From Lepidostoma basale (taxonomy: Eukaryota; Arthropoda; Insecta; Trichoptera; Lepidostomatidae): a stretch of 64,000 nucleotides of DNA. The DNA lies in the NCBI GenBank assembly GCA_022606425.2, contig JAHDVF020001510.1:1103001-1167000 (forward strand), read 5' to 3'. Shown here in pieces: positions 21,605 through 32,632 of this stretch. Numbering within the stretch: the stretch's first letter is position 1; the number at the start of each line of letters is the position of its first letter. Position numbers and translations under genes: made by a program. Under the pieces are notes generated by a model. It made no database searches. It was given only the letters and a program-made list of their open reading frames with translations, and had not been told where the DNA came from.

Positions 21605-22560
21605 CTCTAGCAGCAACAACAACAACAAATCATTACGCCGTTTTTCCGGAAGGGTAGGCAGATAAAGTGGACCTCCACACTATTTTAGCTTCCTCCACGT
21701 CCATACAGCGGTTACACAAGCACGTAGATTCTTCTTCTCCGGTCTCAATCTAAAGATTGGTCTGCAACAAGGCGATGCATCGCCTCTTCCACTCCGCTCG
21801 GTCCTCGGCAACTCGCTTCAACTCCGCATAAGAGGTGCAGCCCATATCTCAGCAAATCTGGTCTAGGTACTCCTGGCGAGGTCGTCCTCTGCCAATCGAT
21901 CCCTCGACCATTCCCTCCAATACATCATGCAGGAAACATTCGTGTCACAACACATGACCAATCCATCTCGCGCGCCTCTCCGCTATGGTGTTCAACATGT
22001 GCCAATTCTCTTCAACTCTGCTGAGAACCTCCTCATTCGTAACGTGGTCCCTCCATGAAACATGGGCAATTCGTCTGTAGGTCCACATTTCTAACGCCTC
22101 CGGCCTTTTGTGCTTTCTTTCGCCCAGGCACCAAGTCTTGCAGCCGTTTTCGGAGATTTAGGTCTGTGTTATTGGACTTGAATATTTTAGCTTTCCTGTT
22201 GAAGGCAAGTTTCGCCTGGTGGATACGACTATCAACGTCTTTCTTTATTTGATCGACCATTATCTGGCTTCCTCCACATTCATACATCGTTACATGCACG
22301 CTCGTCGATTTTTCCTATTTCGAATGTAGCCGCCTTTCAGTATTTGATTAATGAGCATGACCAATGCCATGCTCTCCTTGGTCTTCAACGGCCTCTCTTT
22401 CCACTTGCACTGCTTGTATACAGCTCTATAACCATTCTTCTTTTGTTCAATATGTCCAAACCATCCCAGGGATTATTTTTTAATTTTACTTATGATACAA
22501 TCATCTGCCTTACACATCTTCCTTATTTCGTCGTTCGGTATTTATTTTTATTTTTTTTAT
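21605..22560 (-). pseudogene. LINE-A variant split by LINE-G2
   Basis: The 3' tail (GTT)n at 21612-21635 and the LINE-A sequence to 21735 resume at about 22257 and run to 22560. The intervening 21736-22256 is a different LINE. Confidence 0.7.
21736..22256 (-). pseudogene. LINE-G2 fragment
   Basis: The - strand has KKDVDSRIHQAKLAFNRKAK, IFKSNNTDLNLRKRL, then after a deletion ALEMWTYRR, SWRDHVTNEEVLSRVEENWH, RRARWIGHVL, GRGRPRQEYLDQI and YAELKRVAEDRAEWKR. Related to LINE-G at 28545 and 53148. Confidence 0.78.
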
Positions 22561-22735
22561 ACAGCAGGTCGTTTGAACCCTATTACTGTATACAATTTAT
22601 TTTTTTAGCTATTATATTGATGATCGTGACATGTGATAGGTAGCCAATCTATCGCCATTATTGTCACGTGAATTCTACACCAGACCAAAGACAGTGTGAC
22701 AATCACACTGCCATCGCCGGCACCGTTGGCACTAG
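22560..22735 (-). mobile_element. SINE-B, truncated
   Basis: CGTGACATGTGATAGGTAGC, TTGTCACGTGAATTCTACAC and GTGTGACAATCACACTGCC, then it stops before the tRNA-like head. Confidence 0.78.
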
Positions 22736-22974
22736 AACTCCATTATGTGAAACAAGTTGATTCGTGTTATTTTATTAAGAACAATTTTAATAACGAAATG
22801 TAATATGGGGTATCAGTTATGTTGAAATTTCATCTACAAAATCATATGAACAGCCCAAATCTAGAGCGAAGGCTGTGAGAGTTTCTCACGGATGGAACGT
22901 CGATAATTGGTCTTAAAGTTTTTAAAATATGTATTAATAATCAGTTTAATTTGATTTCAAATTACACTCCGTAC

Positions 22975-23510
22975 TCCATTTACATCATAAACCCTCCCTT
23001 CCCTGTGATGGGTATCTTCTACACGTTGCTTCTAAAAACCATCAATATCTCTAAAAATATAATAAATACAATGTTAAGATTTTAGGTATTCCTCCATAAT
23101 ATATTTACGCATAGATTTAAAAAACAATATTAATAATAATCAGAATTTATCGGGTACATCGGAGGTATTTTGTGAAAATCGAAAACAATGTCGCGTATAA
23201 ACAGCACATTATTTTCGCATCTAACTCTTGCATATGTTCTAGCTCAATGTTCTCACCCTCAATGTGGCGGCAGTCGCTTTCGGGCTTGCAACCAGAGCGG
23301 ACTTATGCCCGTTCCGTGAGCGTTGCCAGATAGTTTTTTAATGTTTTTAGCAATTAAATCTAAATTATTATAATTTTTGACCTCAATTATAATTAATAAT
23401 TAAATAAAACGATGTTTTTTAACTACTTCCACTTTTGTATTTATTTAGACAGCGACCGGTTTCGCCAGTCTCGCTGGCATCGACAGAGTGGTAACACTAT
23501 TGTAAACTTA
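22975..23510. repeat. Repeat K with hammerhead-like end
   Basis: CCCTCCCTTCCCTGTGATGG, ATATTTACGCAT, TCGGAGGTATTTTGTGAA, TCGGGCTTGCAACCAGAG, ending AATTAAATAAAACGATG. The second copy is 51478-52060. Directly after the end lies a cassette that on the - strand has a GCCAG-CGAGA-CTGGC stem, then GAAACCGGTC. No coding frame. Confidence 0.7.
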
Positions 23511-23765
23511 GTCCTTTATATACATACAGATCAGGGGTGGTAAACATGATTCTATACAAAAATAGTCTTCAAATATTTATGTAAAATTTTCTGAATTTAA
23601 ATATTGGTATTACAGGTATTCTTGGAGGTTCGTATTTAATATAATGGATTTTAATTTTTATTATCGCTTACATATTCATATAGTATAATGCTTGAAAAAA
23701 TTTTAATTTTGTTTTTATTGTTACTGAATTTAAATATTATATATTATAGTTCTTGGTCATTAGAG

Positions 23766-23870
23766 AAGGATGGAGTGGCGCATCGGATAAAGTGTGACAG
23801 TCCATTCTTTCTGCCTACCCTTTCGGGGAGACGGCGTGATGGTTAGTTAGTTAGTTAGTTAGTTCTTGGT
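23766..23870 (+). mobile_element. SINE-A 3' part
   Basis: GAAGGATGGAGTGGCGCATC, then the LINE-A-type end and GTTAGTTAGTTAGTTAG. Confidence 0.72.
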
Positions 23871-24119
23871 CCGTAAGGTTGGCATCGCCTTATTCGGTTT
23901 TCCCCATCCATATAGCTGCTAGGGTCTAGAATCAAACAAAAACATGTGTTTTATGTGACAGTTAACATAAATCTAAGAACATTTTAGCCGTCAAAGTTAA
24001 GCATAAGACGAGTTAAGACTCTGGTCACTATTAAGAATACAGGTTAATGGACACCTTTATAAATAAGAATACTGGTATATAGAATATTACAGAGAGAAGA
24101 ATTCATAAATAAATATAGT

Positions 24120-24205
24120 CGAGATGAGCAATGTGATCGCCACACTGTTCCGTTCTTTCTGCCTTTTGGCCTTCGGAGAAACGGTGCGATGGTTAGTTAT
24201 GTTGT
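24120..24205 (+). repeat. LINE-A tail fragment
   Basis: CGTTCTTTCTGCC, CGGAGAAACGGTGCGATGG, GTTAGTTATGTTGTTG. Confidence 0.55.
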
Positions 24206-24770
24206 TGTCTTATCATGGTTTTTAATACACATTTTCATTACATTTGTTTATACAAAGATCACAAACAGATACTTCTATCCAAGACGTCTCATAATTACAT
24301 AAGGCGAATTATTTTTCAAAATATAGTAATATTAAAAAAAAATATTGGTTCTAATTTTGAAAATTTGATTTGGTTCATGTGGTGCTCCCGTAAATTTGGA
24401 GATATTTCTTGTATATGTGAATTTTTTTGGTCAATTTGATTGTTGCTGTACTTTATTATAGTTAATTGTGACACGTTATAAGTTTGTATTGTTTTGATGT
24501 TAAAATTATAAAAGTTTTTTTCGTATGTTTAAAGAATTTTGACAGGTGTAAAAATAAATTATGCATTTTTTTCCAATTATAATACAATTTGAATCATTTC
24601 TTCAATATTATTTTAAAGTTCTTACTGGTTTTGGTTTGTTTTAAGTGCCTAATTACTGGTAATTTAAGAAAACGGTGAATACGTGGAAAATAAATTAAAT
24701 ATACAATATGTGCACCATCTACTCGTAAAAAGAACATTTTGTGACTCGTAAAAAAATATTTTATTTTATA
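24206..24770. other. No gene supported
   Basis: AT-rich. A 74-codon frame at 24215-24439 has no recognised family. Confidence 0.4.
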
Positions 24771-24774
24771 TTAT

Positions 24775-24985
24775 TTGTTTTAGATTAATTTGTCGATGTT
24801 GAACGATCAAAGTGTGCGCGGGAGATGCCAATTGGTGGCGATGAGGTTCGCAACCCATCACACAGCGTCTCCCGCGGGGCGAAAAGAGAAGGATGGAGTG
24901 CCGCATCGGTTAAAGTGTGACAGTCCATTCTTTCCGTCTACCCTTTAAGAGAGACTTGTGATGGTTAGTTAGTTAGTGAGTTTTA
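24775..24985 (+). mobile_element. SINE-A copy, nearly complete
   Basis: TTTGTTTTAGATTAATTTG at the 5' end, GAACGATCAAAGTGTGCGCG, TGGCGATGAGGTTCGCAACC, GAAAAGAGAAGGATGG, then the LINE-A-like 3' end with a GTTA repeat. Confidence 0.78.
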
Positions 24986-24999
24986 AAAATAGACATAAA

Positions 25000-25215
25000 G
25001 ACTTTGCATCAGAGAATAGTCAGTCAAATAGACCTACATCATTCAGGGACTACTAAGCGGATATTCCTCATTCTCCCTGATGATTGATAGCTTAGCATGC
25101 CTTGCAAGAATTATGGTAATATCCGCGCTCTCCGAGATACAAAAAGCGCAGACATTTTTTCTGGAGTCGTTCCACCATCAGAGAATATCGGATCTTATGC
25201 GGTGATTAAATAATG
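25000..25215 (-). pseudogene. LINE-D2 fragment
   Basis: AATAGACCTACATCATTCAG, GATTGATAGCTTAGCATGCC and AAAGCGCAGACATTTTTTCT match 53995-54280. Confidence 0.7.
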
Positions 25216-25254
25216 GACCCTTCTTATCAGGGAATTAAACAACACTTAAAGTAC

Positions 25255-25740
25255 TCATCATCATCATCAGCCGTCTGTCATCCACTGCTGAATGTAGGCC
25301 TCTCCTAAAGCACGCCACCGCCACCTATCCATTGCTACTCCCTTCCATCTATGTCCAGCATCCTCTTCAGATCGTCGGTCCATCGGGCAGAGGGACTTCC
25401 AACTCTGCGGAATCCTGTACGCGGTCTCCACTCCAGAACCCGTCACTCCCATCGGCCGTCGGTTCTCCGACAGATATGGCCAGCCCATCGCCACTTCAGC
25501 CCGCCCATCCTCAGAGCCACCTCGGTCACCTTGGTTTGTTGACGAAAAAAATCGTTTCTAAATCTGTCCCTTAAGGTTATCCCAAGCATGGCTTTTTCCA
25601 TGGCGCGTTGGGCGACCTTGAATATATAGACTAGACCTTTTGTCAGTGTCCACGTCTCAGCTCCGTACGTCATGACTGGCAAGACGCACTAGTTGAAGAT
25701 TTTAGTCTTGAGGTATTGTGGTATTTTAGAGTACAAAGTA
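25255..25740 (-). pseudogene. LINE-B, RTE-type 3' end
   Basis: The - strand has MPVMTYGAETWTLTKGLV, VAQRAMEKAMLGITLRDRFR, TKVTEVALRMGGLKWRWAGH, GEAYIQQWMTDG and a TGATGATGATGA tail at 25258-25270. Sister of 5797-6328 in the other orientation. Confidence 0.87.
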
Positions 25741-26245
25741 CTCGATGGCAGTGCATAATGGTGTTCTTGTGCCGACCCTTATGTATGGTAGTGAAGCATG
25801 GAACTGGCAAAAGAAGGATGAAAGTAGAATAAATGCAGTAGAAATGAGATCTCTAAGATGAATGTGTGACAAATCTGTATATGATAGAGTGACAAATGCA
25901 AGTATAAGAAGTGAATGTGGTGCGAATGAAAGTGTTATGAACAAAATAATGAAAGGGTCATGAAGATGGTTTGGACACATGGAAAGAATGAGTGAAGACA
26001 CAATGGTAAAGAAGGTTAAACGGCGTGAACGGAGCTAGAAATAGAGGAAGGCTGAGGAAAACGTGGCACGATCAAATCAATCAAATATTGAATGTCGGTC
26101 ACGTGAGGAGCCGGAGAAATCGACGTGCGTGCATGACAAGATGTATGAACGTAGAGGAAGCGAGAGAAGTATGTCAGGATAGAACAGTGTGGCGGTCTAT
26201 TACTTCTGCCTACCCCTCCGCGGGGACGGTGTGATGGTTAGTTAG
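25741..26245 (+). pseudogene. LINE-A 3' half
   Basis: MAVHNGVLVPTLMYGSEAW, VEMRSL, KIMKGS, RKTWHDQINQILNVGHVRSR, ACMTRCMNVEEAREVCQDR and GACGGTGTGATGGTTAG. It abuts LINE-B at the TACAAAGTACTCG junction. Confidence 0.83.
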
Positions 26246-26249
26246 TTTT

Positions 26250-26530
26250 TTTTTTTACGTATACAACAGGTCGTTTGAACCCAATTACTGTATACAATAT
26301 TATTTTTTAGTTATTATACTGATTCATGATAGGTAGCCAATCTATCGTCATTTTATTGTTCAATCTTTGACATGTGATAGGTAGCCAATCTATCGTCATT
26401 TTATTGTCACGTGAATTCTACACCAGACCAAAGACAGTGTGACAATCACACTGCCATCGCTGGGAATCGAACCCGGGACCTTCGGTATGAAAGTCGCAGC
26501 TTAAACCACTCTGCCACGAAGTACTCTAGT
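26250..26530 (-). mobile_element. SINE-B with internal duplication
   Basis: The body segment CATGATAGGTAGCCAATC, TATCGTCATTTTATTGT is present twice (26327-26358, 26367-26402). The head end is complete: box B reversed GGGAATCGAACCCGGGACC and box A reversed CCACTCTGCCACGAAG. Confidence 0.85.
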
Positions 26531-26784
26531 GTTCGAAAATATCTTGAGATTTCTAAAAACAAATTCAAGCATACGAAATAATTTGTAGGAAAAACAGACG
26601 CACTATTAGGTTAGAACCCGGTACGGGCAACGGGTATTAGTGTTAGGTTAGGTCTCAGTAACCTGTAGTGGGTAATGCTTAATGACTTGTTTTAGTTACT
26701 GGAGAAAGTGCACGCCACAAGTAAAGATCATACATCAGGTACACGCGTCTACAGCGTGTCCCAAATGCAACTCTTCTATAATTC

Positions 26785-26819
26785 GAACTGTCCGGACCGG
26801 AAGAGTTTTCAGAGATCCC

Positions 26820-26853
<34 letters not shown>

Positions 26854-27270
26854 TGCTAACTTTTAGTTAGTTATAAAATGCTAACTTTTATAGCTCCGTT
26901 TTTGTGATGTAATCACCTCAAGGGCGCATTCCATCATCTTGGAGGCTATCCATCTTTATGTTCCGGATGGTTATCTTCGACAGCGTCAGCACAGACTGTT
27001 TTATCTCCCAACATGCAGAACCAACCTGCCTCTGGTGATGCCGGTGGGGAGAGCAATCAAACTGCTGAACATGATCGCTGCGGAGATCGATGTCTTTCAT
27101 ATTCGTGAAAGTACATTCAGAAGACAAATACTCTTGACTTTGGAGAGTATCTTGTATTCCTAATGTCGAACCATCTCTCATGCGTTCCTGGTATTATATA
27201 TTTATTATGTTTAACCTGTTCTCAATACATGCCTTAAACTATAAAAAATGTTAGTAATGTCTTTTGAGAG
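26785..27270 (+). pseudogene. LINE-D with L2-like tail in its middle
   Basis: GRVFRDPN at 26797-26820, then (AAT)n and the inverted tail of the LINE at 2705 (26821-26935), then LINE-D again: LEAIHLYVPDGYLRQRQ, TNLPLVMPVGRAIKLLN, AEIDVFHIRE and the 3' UTR. About 300 bp of LINE-D is missing at the junction. Confidence 0.72.
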
Positions 27271-27279
27271 AAAACACGC

Positions 27280-27700
27280 AGGACTTACATTAGCTGGAGA
27301 ATGCACCCATTCCAGAAAAAATAGCAAAAGGCAAAAGGGTATCTAGGCCACATTTAATCCAGTTTAATTTCAATCCACTTTTATTTCCCAATATAACAAA
27401 ACAAAGCAAAATATGGTATGTGATTTTATGGCCTATTATAAAATTGTGACGGACTGTGGGATGGGAGAGAAAACTTGGAATGATGAAGAAAAAAAAAGTT
27501 TTTTTTTTAAGGAACATAGAAGTTCCCGCCACATACCCGAGGCTGTTATAGGGCGTAGCGGCGCCCTTTTATCAGCCTCGCTCGTACACTCCCTGGGCCT
27601 GTCCCCGATCCATCCGGGACTTACATTTAAAAACGGCAACAACAAGGGGGTGCCAGACCACATTTAATCTACTCCATCCTACTTCTATGCTCCGCTGTAC
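27280..27700 (+). repeat. Two partial repeat G copies
   Basis: The first starts CAGGACTTACATTAGCTGG and runs through TATAAAATTGTGACGG. The second has GGCTGTTATAGGGCGTAGCG, CTTTTATCAGCCTCGCTC, CCATCCGGGACTTACATTT, and CCACATTTAATC. Confidence 0.68.
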
Positions 27701-27944
27701 TTTATTGAATAAATAAACATAATATATAATACACGAACATTTTAGGAACATTATATAAAAGATAAAAATAATGATACACCACAGGAATATACAGCGGGAA
27801 GAACAGGAGAGGCAGAGGAGACAAATGCGGGATGGGAAAAAAAATGTGGAGTACAGTTTTTGGCATGTAGGACAAAGGATGAGGTTTAGAAAGCATTTCA
27901 TATTATTAAATAAATAAATAAAACCACTGCACAAATTATTATTA

Positions 27945-28156
27945 TGGCCAACAGGGAGAGGAACGAGGCCCGTCACAGAGGGGCAACCTCCCTCTCCCAG
28001 CTGGAAAACAGTGCACCCTCAGAGGGCAAGAAACGGCACAAATTACGGTGAATTCCGGTGGGGTAGACAACCGTAGAAACCCCTCTATCCAGGAGCAGCA
28101 GCCCCAGCATCCTGTGGTGGCCGTGATCGTCTAGTGGTTCGGACCCCACGTTGTGG
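27945..28156. repeat. Repeat H relative ending in a tRNA-His-like half
   Basis: GAACGAGGCCCGTCACAGAG, CCAGGAGCAGCAGCCCC, then a 37-nt tRNA-like stretch at 28120-28156. Confidence 0.45.
28120..28156 (+). tRNA. tRNA-His (GTG) 5' half, truncated
   Basis: GCCGTGATCGTCTAGTGG, then ACCCCACGTTGTGG, matches the first half of animal tRNA-His through the anticodon stem-loop with GTG. It then breaks off into A8. No 3' half, so not a working tRNA gene; a retroposed tRNA fragment or SINE head. Confidence 0.6.
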
Positions 28157-28544
28157 AAAAAAAAGTGTTTGTACATATATGTTTTCGGACACGCTGTAGA
28201 TCCGCAGTCACCTACTTTCCTACGTTCGTTGGTACTTCGTCTCTGATTCCCGCGGCCAAGACTTGGCTTAGTGGTTAGACCTACTTTTAGCTGTACTTCA
28301 AAACCCTTTAACCTCGTGCGCGCCATTAGACACATTAATACCTCTTGCTTGCTACAAAATTCTAACATGAAAAGAGAGTCAAACTCTACGATAGACACAA
28401 TATTGACGTGCGTACATGAATCATTTTATTTATTTCATAAAGGGTCTTTTAATACGGACGCCCCATTTTTAATCGCTCGTGCAAAATGTCCATCGTGGCG
28501 TGCGCTGTTTGCTGTTTGAACCATATGTTATCGGTATACATATC

Positions 28545-29030
28545 CTGAGAATAATGAGAATACTCCTCATCAAGACCTACGTATGGAGTATCTTGATGTA
28601 CGGCTGCGAGACATGGTGCATATCCGAAAGAGATAAACGGAGACTAGAGGCTTTTGAGATGTGGTCCTATAGAAGACTATTAGGAATTTCCTGGAGAGGC
28701 CACATTACAAAGAGGAGGTTCTCCAAAGAATCAAAGAAGGAAGGCACCTGCTCAGGACCTTGTCCGAAAGGCGTGCAAGATGGATCGGCCATGTAATACG
28801 ACAAGAAACAAGAAGACAACATAATGGAAGGTAAGACCGAGGGGACAAACTCTAGGGGACGCCCACGCCGAGAGTACCTGGAGGACCTGTTGGTAGACGT
28901 GCGCTGCTCATCATATGCAGATTTCAAAAGAGCCGCACAAGACAGGGAAGAATGGAAGAGAAGAATAGAGGAGAGAGAGAAATTCATATCTCCCAATTTA
29001 AGCCACATGAGTCTCAAATGCATTTAACGA
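28545..29030 (+). pseudogene. LINE-G 3' end
   Basis: LIKTYVWSILMYGCETWC, RRLEAFEMWSYRRLLGISWR, RARWIGHVIRQE, GRPRREYLEDLLVDVRCSSY and FKRAAQDREEWKRR. Three frameshifts. Sister at 53130-53600 is nearly open. Confidence 0.83.
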
Positions 29031-29409
29031 CTTATTGTGGATTCTGCAGTACGGCCATGAACGCCTAAATTGGCGAACAGAGCACTAATAAATTTTAACG
29101 ATTTCAACGCGTTGTTGAAGGGTGTAGTGTGTTCCATGGTAAAATATCAAGACTGAACACGTATTCTTGTCAAATTTGACAGCTTTAGATCAACAAGCGT
29201 ATGATGGCGCAAAAGGAGGGCGCCACAATGCATTTTAGGGCTGCCAGATTAGAATGTTTCCCGAATTTTAAGGTAATCAGAATGGTTAGAGGGAATATTT
29301 TTATTGAGATAAAAAAGGCACAAAAACTATATATGGAATAATTTATTTAAATTTACAATTATTTCAATCCAAAATTTTCATAGTGGCAGTCAAAATATAC
29401 AATCACCAA

Positions 29410-29590
29410 CACTAGAATTATTTTATATATCAAGAATTTATATAAATGATATTAGAATTTATTTTACAATCTTCAATGTGAGCAGAAAATAGCTCATTAT
29501 TATGAAGAAGGAATCTGGTCGTGTCCAGGCTTGAACCCATGCCCCCTGGATCAGGAGTCAAGAGTTCTATCCCCTAGACCACCACTCGTT
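29410..29590 (-). mobile_element. SINE-C copy
   Basis: The - strand has GTGGTCTAGGGGATAGAAC (box A), TCCTGATCCAGGGGGCATGG, GTTCAAGCCTGG (box B-like), and a 3' part ATTGAAGATTGTAAAATAAA. Sister at 51259-51410. Confidence 0.65.
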
Positions 29591-29599
29591 TTTTTTTTA

Positions 29600-30250
29600 C
29601 ACAAAACACGTAAAAACCATTATATAACAGGAAAAAATAATTTTGAATAAGTGTGATCCACCAAATGAACTCCGATTTCATAATTAGAATCATGACATTC
29701 CTCATCTGAAGAGTTTGATGATTCAGTGTCACTATCAATTGAAAAAATAAATTCCTCGTCTTCAAATAGCCAAACATCTCGTTTATTATATTATTGTTTT
29801 GTCTTTTCAACTTCTTTCCAGATTATGGAATTCCACAGTGTTAATGCCTTTGCGTTCAAAAAGTTAATTATTTCATTGCTAAATGTGAGTCTAAATGTGA
29901 GTCTCGTATGTGCTGCTGGTTTTATTTTTATTCTGAATTTGAATTTGGTGTAAATTTATAAATCGAAATCGATTTCAGATTCTTATCAGAAATTAATTTC
30001 AGTGGGTTACCAGTACAAAATCAAAGCAGGTTATTAATTTCCTTGAATGTAGAAATCTCCAGTTGGCAATGCCATACTCATTAGACATAACGTTATGGTA
30101 ATTAATTCTGTCTCCGGACATCGAGCAGACTACCTCTCCTTAGAAGGCGTCACCCGGTAATGTTGTATAGGACAAGACGAGAGAAAGATGTTAAGACTTT
30201 AATGAAGAGTTAGAGAATACATGCTTAGGAAGAAAATACTGTAACTCAAC
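29600..30250. other. No gene supported
   Basis: Frames of 75-78 codons exist on both strands at 29574-29953 but none was recognised, and they mirror one another over AT-rich sequence. GAATTCCACAGTGTTAATGCC at 29830 also occurs near 20728, hinting at an unrecognised old repeat. Confidence 0.35.
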
Positions 30251-30252
30251 AA

Positions 30253-30475
30253 GTTGGCGACCTTCGTGGCATAGTGGTAAGAGCTCCGACTGTCTTACCG
30301 AAAGTCTCAGATTCGATTCCTGGCGATAGCAGTGTGATTGTCACACTGTCTGGTCTAGTGCACAATTCACGTGACAATTAAATGGCGATAGATAAGCTAC
30401 CTATCCACATGTCACGAGAATCAATATAATAACTAAAAACAAATTGTTTTCAGTAATAGGGTTCAAAAGATCTGT
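30253..30475 (+). mobile_element. SINE-B copy
   Basis: Box A TGGCATAGTGG (30265-30275) and box B-like GATTCGATTCC, GTGTGATTGTCACACTGTCT, TTCACGTGACAATTAAATGG, ending AATAGGGTTCAAAAG. Confidence 0.85.
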
Positions 30476-30479
30476 TATA

Positions 30480-31000
30480 AAACGTTTCATCATCTGTTAT
30501 TGGTTCGGAGCAGACTCGAAAGTGGTTCTGTGATATGAAATCCTCACGGGGGCGAGATATTCCGTTATGCTGGAGAGGGTTCAGAAAAATTTTCTGAGGG
30601 GGTATGGTAGTTATCTGTGGCTCTATCCCACGGCATTTCTTTTAGGAATGCTTGGAACCAATTCTGTACAGCTTCGAAGAGATGGGCATCTCATTACCCA
30701 TTTCTTTAAATTAATCAGGGGATATTTAGAGAACTCAGCCGTGCTAGAGGGTGTTCGGCTTTTTGTCCCTGATAGATATCTCCGACAGCGACAGAGTAGA
30801 TTATTTTACCTACCGGCCGCCAGAAGCAATCTGCCTCTGGTGACACCGGTGGGAAGAGCAATTAATCTGATGAACGCAGTCTTCTCGGAGATCGACGTCT
30901 TTCATATTAGTGAAAGTACGTTCAAAAGGAAAATACCCTTGACTTTGTCTTAAGAATATCTTGTCTTCCTAATGTCTCGTGCGTGTTTGGTATTATTCTA
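30480..31000 (+). pseudogene. LINE-D copy, 128-codon frame
   Basis: Frame 30567-30953 reads MLERVQKNFLRGYGSYLWLY, PTAFLLGMLGTNSVQLRRDG, FFKLIRGYLENSAVLEGV, LFVPDRYLRQRQSRLFYLP, VTPVGRAINLMNAVFSEID. The reverse-transcriptase palm lies upstream and is absent. IWNPHEARYS-like coding before it is decayed. Confidence 0.85.
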
Positions 31001-31019
31001 TAATATATACAATATATCA

Positions 31020-31855
31020 TTTTCAGTAAGCTGTCTCTTGTATGCGGATGACGCTGTTCTACTTGCAGACAACGAGCATGAACAACAAGTCCTGGTGAAT
31101 TGTATGTATGAGGTATGCATGCGAAATGATCTGATGATGAATGTGAATAAGTCTAAGGTAATGATTTTTGAAAAATGAGAAATCATGACAGTCTGTATCA
31201 TAAGCGTGAATGGTGAAAATTTGGAGCGAGAAGTTGAGTTCGTGTATTTGGGTAGTATGTTTACAAAAGTGGAGAGGGATATTGAAAGTAGAATTGGGGC
31301 AGGCAACAAAGTGAATGGTGCACTTAAAGTTGTCATCGCAAACCAAAACCTATCGAAAAAAGCTAAAATGGCAGTGCACAATGGTGTTCTCATACCGACC
31401 CTTATGTATGGAAGCGAAGCATAGAACTGGCCAAAGTAGGATGTAAGAAGAATAAATGCAGTAGAAGTGAGATCTCTTAGGCAAAAGTATGGATATTCTA
31501 CTGAGTGTCAAATGAAAATATAAGAAGTGAATGCGGTGCGAATGATTGTGTTATGAACAAAATAATGATAGGATCATTAAGATGGTTTAGACTCATGGAA
31601 AGAATGATTGAAGAGAGAATGGTAAAAAAAGTATATGTTATCGATGTAAATGGAATTAGAAAAAGAAGAAAACGTGGTACGATCAAATAAATCAAATATT
31701 GAATGTCGGCCACGTGAGGATTCAGAGAAATCGACGCGCGTGCATGACACGATGTATGAATGTTGAGGAAGCGATGAAAATATGTCAGGAAAGAAAAGTG
31801 TGGCAGTACATTATTTATGCCTATCCCTTCGGAGACACGGCGTGATGGTAAGTTA
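31020..31855 (+). pseudogene. LINE-A copy with intact YADD motif
   Basis: CLLYADDAVLLADNEHEQQ (31033-31080) is the catalytic palm motif C of reverse transcriptase. It is followed by MRNDLMMNVNKSKVMIFE, EREVEFVYLGSMF, GAGNKVNGALKVVIANQNL, AKMAVHNGVLIPTLMYGSEA, then frameshifted RWFRLMERMIEERMV and the tail GGCGTGATGGTAAGTTAG. The 5' end is cut in the palm. It lies right behind a LINE-D copy. Confidence 0.88.
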
Positions 31856-31939
31856 GTTAGTTATATATTATTTTATCTGTTCTTAATAAATGCCTTAAAC
31901 CTTAATTTTGTAATTTCTATTGATATAAACTGATTATTA

Positions 31940-32035
31940 TTATTTGAACCCAATTATCGTAGCTAGTCTATCGACATGTTTATTGTCACGTGAATTCTAC
32001 CAGGTCAAAGACAGCTTGACAGAGAGCTGTTGTCG
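31940..32035 (-). mobile_element. SINE-B fragment
   Basis: CTAGTCTATCGACATGTTTA, TTGTCACGTGAATTCTACC and GTCAAAGACAGCTTGACAG; both ends cut. Confidence 0.6.
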
Positions 32036-32555
32036 AACGTGGAGGTTAGAAAGGTATCAAATTTGGGTCATGTGCTAAGGTGAGAAAGATACCACCTCCT
32101 TTGGCTGACGATGACCTTTGTAGCCGAGTGGTAAGTGCATTGACTGCCACCCCGAAGGTTCCGGGTTCGATTCCCGGCGAGGGCAGTGTGATTGTCACAC
32201 TATCTTTGGTCTGGTATAGAATTCTCGTGACAATAAAATGGTGATAGATTAGCTACCTATCACATGTCACAAGAATTATTATGATAGCTTTAATACCATT
32301 TACATCGATTTGGCTCATGCTGTCATGATGTTAAGAGCGATTCAACGAAATAATAATAATAATAATAATAATCGTGGGAGAGATAGAGGGACATCGGATT
32401 GGCAGAAGACAGTTGTCCTGGCTGCGAAATATTAGGGAGTGGACAGGAATCAGCAGATTCGAAAACCTGTTCCGATTGGCGCAGGACAGAGATGCTTTCG
32501 CTTCAATAATCACTAACTTTGGGGGGACCTGACATGGCACCAAAAAAAAAATACT
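32036..32555 (+). pseudogene. LINE-H copy split by SINE-B
   Basis: LLSNVEVRKVSNLGHVLR at 32020-32085 resumes after the SINE as GRRQLSWLRNIREWTGI-like, FENLFRLAQDRDAFA at 32375-32530, with the end GGGGGGACCTGACATGG. Confidence 0.72.
32105..32374 (+). mobile_element. SINE-B, full length, within LINE-H
   Basis: Box A AGCCGAGTGG, box B GGTTCGATTCC, the full body and (AAT)n at 32350-32372. Confidence 0.87.
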
Positions 32556-32557
32556 AT

Positions 32558-32632
32558 AGACAGTTTTTTTTCACACTGTCAACGCAGGGAATCGAACCCA
32601 GAACCTTCGGTGTGGCAGAACTCTGTTAAGAT
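32558..32632 (-). mobile_element. SINE-B head fragment
   Basis: GGGAATCGAACCCAGAACC and TTCGGTGTGGCAG. Confidence 0.6.

Noticed and set aside
28255..28300. A further tRNA-like head (TTGGCTTAGTGGTTAGAC)
   Set aside because: Box A-like only; no B box, no body shared with another copy.
27572..28398. Two long - strand frames of 134 and 141 codons
   Set aside because: They cross repeat G, repeat H and the tRNA-His-like half, and read hydrophobic or mixed nonsense; no domain seen.
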